This document shows positions 21,872-25,167 of a stretch of DNA of 25,167 nt, piece by piece. Within the stretch, counting starts at the first letter, position 1, and each line of letters starts with the position of its first letter. The notes under the pieces were generated by a model. The model worked only from the letters and a program-made list of their open reading frames with translations, was not told the DNA's origin and did no database searches. The DNA is from JBIOJB01 sp044450465 (GTDB lineage Bacteria > Chloroflexota > Dormibacteria > Dormibacterales > Dormibacteraceae). The stretch is taken from positions 1-25,167 of the forward strand of contig JBIOJB010000040.1 in NCBI GenBank assembly GCA_044450465.1, given 5' to 3'. The translations under genes and the position numbers were made by a program.

Positions 21872-23107
21872 CTACGAAATGCCGGCGGCGGAGCACACGG
21901 CGGCCGTGACCGCGGTGCACAGCGCGCCCTTGTCGACGAAGTTGTCCTTGATGACGGTGGTCGCCATGTTCGCCTTATTGGTCCACAGTGGGGTCAGCAG
22001 CGACGCGGGCTGCGTGCTGCCCGGCTTGCCGGCCGCGGGCGACGTGGTGCTGTTGACGAGAGCGGCCGGCGGCGTGAGGCCGGCGCGAAGGATGGTCGCC
22101 AGAGCGACGGCGTCCTGGGCCTCGAGGTAGACGGCCTTGTAGACCGAACCGCACTGGTAGCCCTGGAGCACGTTCTCCATGCCCTGGAGGGTGGCGTCCT
22201 GGCCCACGGTCGGGATCTTGTTGGCCGGAACGTTGTTCTGCTTCAGAACTGTGACGACCGCGTTGGCCAATCCGTCGTTGGCCTCGATGGTGGCGTTGAT
22301 CTTCGGGTTGGCGGTGAACGCCTGCTGGAAGATCGCCTGGCCCTTGGAGTTGTCCCAGCCGGGGGCAACCTGGTCACCCACGAGGGTGGCGCCGTTGGCG
22401 GTCTTGCCGACAGTCTCCTGGGGCACGGTGTCGCCCCAGACGACGGAGTTGTAGCCCTTGGCGAAGTCGATCGCGTTCGGGTCCGTGTCCTGGCCGCCGT
22501 TCAGGGTGAAGACCTGCGGGTTGGAAACGTTCCAGTCCTTGAGGCACTGCAGGAAGCCCTGCCCGATGAGCTTGCCGACCTGGACGTTGTCAAAGCTGAC
22601 GTAGTAGGTGTTGGTGCCGGTGAACGTCGCGCGGTCGTAGCTGATGACCTGCACGCCCTTGGCGGCCGCGGCCTGCTGGATCTGGGTACCGACCGTGCTG
22701 TCCAGCGGGTCCATAACCAGTACCTTGGCGCCCTGGGTGATGTCAGCCTGCGCCAGCGCGAGCTCGGTGGCGTCGTTGCCCTGAGCGTTATCGATCTTGA
22801 ACTCGCTTGCGGCATAGCCCGCCATCTGGAAGGCCTTGGTCAGGTATGGCGCGTCGAAGTTGACGTACCGCACGGACGAAGTCGTGTCGGGGAGGATGAC
22901 CCCCACCAGACCGCTTCCAGCCCCGTGCAGGGCCGTCAGGGTCGACATCGCCGTGAAGTTGACATCGAAGGACGAAACGCTGAGGCTCGCCGGCACCGTG
23001 GCCGGCGTGGTCGCCGCTGTCGAACTGCTGCCGCATGCGGCTGTGACGAGGACGGTCGCACCGGCGAGCGCCGTCAGAGTCACCCGACTGAATCTGCCCG
23101 ATCTCAT
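21872..23107 (-). CDS. Sugar ABC transporter substrate-binding lipoprotein (XylF-like)
   Basis: A 411-residue periplasmic-binding-protein-type lipoprotein. The signal peptide ends at the lipobox VTAAC (Cys25), followed by an Ala/Ser/Thr-rich spacer. The mature sequence follows the Peripla_BP_4 fold and shows the XylF-type landmarks in order: VISYDR, YYVSFDNVQVG, GDQVAPGW, IEANDGLANAVV and TVGQDATLQGME, which align well with E. coli xylose-binding protein segments including AYDR, SFDN, GDQW, SNDAT and GQDAD. Xylose is therefore the leading ligand, though a related pentose or hexose is possible. ATG at 23107 has an excellent GGAGGT ribosome site. It is the first gene of the importer operon and is divergent from the ROK regulator. 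Confidence 0.94.
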   Translation of the reverse strand: MRSGRFSRVTLTALAGATVLVTAACGSSSTAATTPATVPASLSVSSFDVNFTAMSTLTALHGAGSGLVGVILPDTTSSVRYVNFDAPYLTKAFQMAGYAASEFKIDNAQGNDATELALAQADITQGAKVLVMDPLDSTVGTQIQQAAAAKGVQVISYDRATFTGTNTYYVSFDNVQVGKLIGQGFLQCLKDWNVSNPQVFTLNGGQDTDPNAIDFAKGYNSVVWGDTVPQETVGKTANGATLVGDQVAPGWDNSKGQAIFQQAFTANPKINATIEANDGLANAVVTVLKQNNVPANKIPTVGQDATLQGMENVLQGYQCGSVYKAVYLEAQDAVALATILRAGLTPPAALVNSTTSPAAGKPGSTQPASLLTPLWTNKANMATTVIKDNFVDKGALCTAVTAAVCSAAGIS

Positions 23108-23257
23108 AAAGGACCTCCCGACCCACTCTGCTCCTGGTGCCTTCTTCCCGGCGGTTCCGGGGCGAGAGTGCGCCGGCGACCAGGTCTACTCAGGTGTCTC
23201 GGCCAAGTCGGCATTGGCGAGGACCCGCCGACGACTAGAGCATTACGCACGGCGGGT

Positions 23258-23333
23258 GGTTTGTCAAGAGAGCGATATATGTCCGCCCATTGATAGTTCG
23301 GACTATTGACAAACCCGTGGTACACGCCATGAT
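23258..23333. promoter_or_regulatory. Divergent promoter/operator region between the sugar importer operon and the ROK gene
   Basis: Plus strand: TTGACA (23306-23311), a perfect -35 match, with CATGAT (23328-23333, 4/6) 16 bp on; transcription would start only a few bases before the ROK ATG at 23346. Minus strand: another perfect TTGACA (23267-23262), with a poor -10 (TAATGC or AATGCT, about 23245-23239), giving the importer a leader of ~125 bases. The match extends beyond the hexamers: GGTTTGTCAA (23258-23267) and TTGACAAACC (23306-23315) are perfect 10-bp inverted arms. Between them lies ATAGT-TCGG-ACTAT (23293-23306), a second symmetric element touching the ROK -35 box. Both are candidate ROK operators. 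Confidence 0.6.
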
Positions 23334-23345
23334 TCCGGTGCGGCT

Positions 23346-24545
23346 ATGCCGAACAAGGGAGAGGGGACGCTCGCATGGCTGCGCGACCGCAATCGGGAGA
23401 GGGTCATCGGGGCTCTCCGGGAGCGAGGCAGCATCAGCCAGGCCGACATCGCGAGGGCGACCGGCCTTTCGCGCACCACGGTCCACACCCTCGTGGGGGA
23501 GCTTAAAGAATCGGGCCTCGTGCTCGAGGTCGACTCCGCGGTTCCGGACGGGCGAGGGGGGCGCCCGGCCGTGCAGCTCGTCCTCCAGCACAAGGCCCAG
23601 GCGGTGCTAGGCATCGACTTCGGGCACAGCCACGTACAGGTGGCCGTGGCCGATCTGGCCCACAACCTGCTGGCCGAGCGCCGTTGCGACCTGGACGTCA
23701 GCCATCATGCGAGCGACGCCCTCGACGCCGCCTCCAGGATGGCGGCCGAGGTGCTGGCTGAGGCCGGGATCGACCGGGTCAACGTGCTCGGCGCTGGGAT
23801 CGGCGTACCTGGACCCGTCGACCGGGCCCGCGGAACCGCGGGTTCGGCGACCATCCTGCCGGGATGGGTCGGTCTGCGGATCGCCGTCGCCATGGAAAAG
23901 CGGCTCGGGGTGAGCGTCGAGATCGAGAATGACGCCAACCTCGGCGCTCTGGCGGAGCTGACCTGGGGTGCCGGCCGCGGGTGCTCGAGCTTCGCCTACG
24001 TCAAGGCGGCGACAGGCGTCGGCGCCGGGCTCGTGATCGACGGCAAGCTGCTGCGAGGCGCCTCGGGTACTGCCGGAGAGATCGGACACACCACGCTCGA
24101 CGAGGCCGGAGCGCTCTGTTACTGCGGGAACCGCGGGTGCCTTGAAACGGTTGCATCGGGGCCCGCCATCGTCAAGCTCGTGGCCGCGGCGAGCGGCGAC
24201 CATCCAACGCTCGCGGAGGTCATCGAGCGGGCGCTGGCCGGGGACCCGAGGTGCCGCCGCGCGATCTCCGACGCAGGCAAGGAGATCGGAGTGGCTGTGG
24301 CCGGCCTGTGCAACCTGGTGAACCCGGAGCGCGTGATCATCGGCGGGCTGCTCAGCCGGGCCGGCGACGTGCTGCTCGAGCCGCTGCGGGCATCGATCAG
24401 GCGCCACGCGGTCCAGGCCGCTGCGGAGAAGCTCGAGGTGGTGCAGGCGGTATTCGTGGAACGGGCCGAGCTCCTCGGCTCGCTCGACCTCGCGCTGCGC
24501 GGATCCGCGACACGCATCCGCGAGACGGAGATCCCGATCGGCTGA
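23346..24545 (+). CDS. ROK-family transcriptional repressor (XylR/NagC-type)
   Basis: A 399-residue protein with an N-terminal winged helix-turn-helix (about 14-65; SISQADIARATGLSRTTVHTLVGELKESGLV) and a ROK sugar-kinase-like domain. Visible ROK features are the phosphate-loop-like GIDFGHSH (89-96), GVPGPVD (153-159), ENDAN with Asp196, EIGH (245-248) and the zinc site CYCGNRGCLE with Cys258, Cys260 and Cys265. It most likely binds a sugar and controls the divergent XylF-type importer; the shared intergenic region contains two symmetric elements. Because kinase-type residues are retained, weak sugar kinase activity cannot be excluded, but the DNA-binding domain makes a regulator far more likely. 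Confidence 0.94.
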   Translation: MPNKGEGTLAWLRDRNRERVIGALRERGSISQADIARATGLSRTTVHTLVGELKESGLVLEVDSAVPDGRGGRPAVQLVLQHKAQAVLGIDFGHSHVQVAVADLAHNLLAERRCDLDVSHHASDALDAASRMAAEVLAEAGIDRVNVLGAGIGVPGPVDRARGTAGSATILPGWVGLRIAVAMEKRLGVSVEIENDANLGALAELTWGAGRGCSSFAYVKAATGVGAGLVIDGKLLRGASGTAGEIGHTTLDEAGALCYCGNRGCLETVASGPAIVKLVAAASGDHPTLAEVIERALAGDPRCRRAISDAGKEIGVAVAGLCNLVNPERVIIGGLLSRAGDVLLEPLRASIRRHAVQAAAEKLEVVQAVFVERAELLGSLDLALRGSATRIRETEIPIG

Positions 24546-24563
24546 CCGACGTCGCCCTCGAGC

Positions 24564-25167
24564 TCAGCGAACCTTCTTGGCGCGAAGATCGAGAAACGTA
24601 GGCACGCGAAGCCACCGTTTGTGATGCGAGGCCTCCGCCGCCGAGGCCTCATCGACCCGAACCTCCCGCAGCGCCTCCACCACGAAACCCGCAGATTCGA
24701 GCTCGCCGAAGTAGTCGGCCAGCGGGCGGTGCGCGCCTGAGAAGGTCATCGTCAGGCCGCCGCGTTCGATCCGGTCCGTGTAGCGGACTGTATCGAAGTA
24801 GGAACCCTTGATCTCGAACGTCGCCTCCGCCTTTTCGCTCGCGAAGCACCCGGCCGAGTTGATCGGGTGCACGATCGCCATGCACAGACGGCCGCCGGGC
24901 TCGAGGACTCTCGCGATCTCCCAGACCGCGCGAGGCATGTCGTCGATGTCCTGGAGCGACATGTAGGCGACGACCAGATCGCAGCACGCGTCAGCGAAGG
25001 GCAGGGCGGCGGCATCGGCGATCACGGTGGGAATCGTGGGCGCGGCCCTTGCCGCGGCAACCACAAGCTTCCTCGACGAGTCTGCGCCGACCACTCGGTG
25101 GCCCTGGCTGGCAAGGTCGCGGGCCACGCGGCCCTCGCCGCAGCCGACGTCGAGCGTCAGCCGGCCC
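24564..25167 (-). CDS. Class I SAM-dependent methyltransferase, N-terminus outside window
   Basis: The frame is open through the right edge, so the start is missing; 201 C-terminal residues are seen. The visible N-terminal stretch RLTLDVGCGEGRVARDLASQ is SAM-binding motif I, followed by VVGADSS (motif II acidic turn), IADAAALPFADACCDLVVAYMSLQDIDD (motif III/IV) and VLEPGGRLCMAIVHP (post-motif). This is the Methyltransf_11 (UbiE/COQ5-like) type, which methylates small molecules; the substrate cannot be told. ASHHKRWLRVPTFLDLRAKK closes the protein. It is convergent with the ROK gene, with an 18-bp gap. Confidence 0.9.
   Translation of the reverse strand, partial: GRLTLDVGCGEGRVARDLASQGHRVVGADSSRKLVVAAARAAPTIPTVIADAAALPFADACCDLVVAYMSLQDIDDMPRAVWEIARVLEPGGRLCMAIVHPINSAGCFASEKAEATFEIKGSYFDTVRYTDRIERGGLTMTFSGAHRPLADYFGELESAGFVVEALREVRVDEASAAEASHHKRWLRVPTFLDLRAKKVR

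Noticed and set aside
21728..23293. Long open frame of 521 codons on the plus strand opposite the XylF-like and ATPase genes
   Set aside because: It lies antisense to genes with clear families and signal peptide, spans their junction and hairpin, and its product is a Val/Gly/Arg/Asp-rich mirror with no motif; typical of high-GC antisense frames.
1..25167. tRNA or rRNA genes, CRISPR arrays, insertion sequences, phage genes
   Set aside because: No cloverleaf-like segments, regularly spaced repeats, transposase or integrase motifs, or terminal repeats were seen; this is by eye, so a tRNA or CRISPR search program would be the decisive check.

Overview
This is a high-GC (by eye about two thirds G+C) chromosomal segment from a free-living, probably soil, bacterium. 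Frequent GTG and some TTG starts, several lipoprotein signal peptides, short-leader promoters, a XylF-type sugar importer beside a ROK repressor, and a two-subunit-free amino-acid catabolic operon fit Actinomycetota, Chloroflexota or the Dormibacterota-like soil lineages. No rRNA, tRNA, CRISPR array, insertion sequence or phage gene is visible, and coding density is very high, so a species call is not possible.

Layout. 1-482: C-terminal end of a GT87-like membrane protein, convergent with a crotonase gene (391-1170) that lies 22 bp behind a proline-catabolic aldehyde dehydrogenase, pruA (1193-2827). A perfect 14-bp palindrome sits between pruA and a divergent plus-strand operon (2896-8734): a nucleotidyltransferase-fold protein, a 1187-residue protein joining a cellulose-synthase-like GT2 domain to a GT-C/GT39-like membrane domain and a secreted-side C-terminal domain, and a B12-binding-type radical SAM protein. 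The three genes are coupled by 4-bp stop/start overlaps. A DoxX-like membrane protein and an unrecognised 145-residue protein follow. This cluster is the most unusual part of the window; it looks like a glycan or glycolipid assembly unit of unknown product.

9666-15649 is mostly minus strand: ilvE, a small membrane protein and a ferredoxin-reductase-like flavoprotein; one plus-strand lipoprotein (12498-12908); then a LamG-domain lipoprotein, a CE7 acetyl-xylan-esterase-type hydrolase, a small membrane protein and a flavin-nucleotide-binding-type protein. 15784-17539 is a complete hipBA toxin-antitoxin module with three related operator-like sites in front of it.

17562-25167: a type II haloacid dehalogenase-like protein directly behind an ammonium transporter; a XylF/XylG/XylH-like sugar ABC importer (binding protein, then a 14-bp-stem intercistronic hairpin, then a single-domain ATPase, then permease); a divergently transcribed ROK repressor sharing a compact promoter/operator region with it; and the C-terminal part of a SAM methyltransferase running off the right edge. 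The CE7 esterase, LamG lipoprotein, xylose-type importer and ROK regulator together suggest use of acetylated plant polysaccharide sugars, while pruA, ilvE and amt point to amino-acid and ammonium nitrogen use; those links are inference from context.
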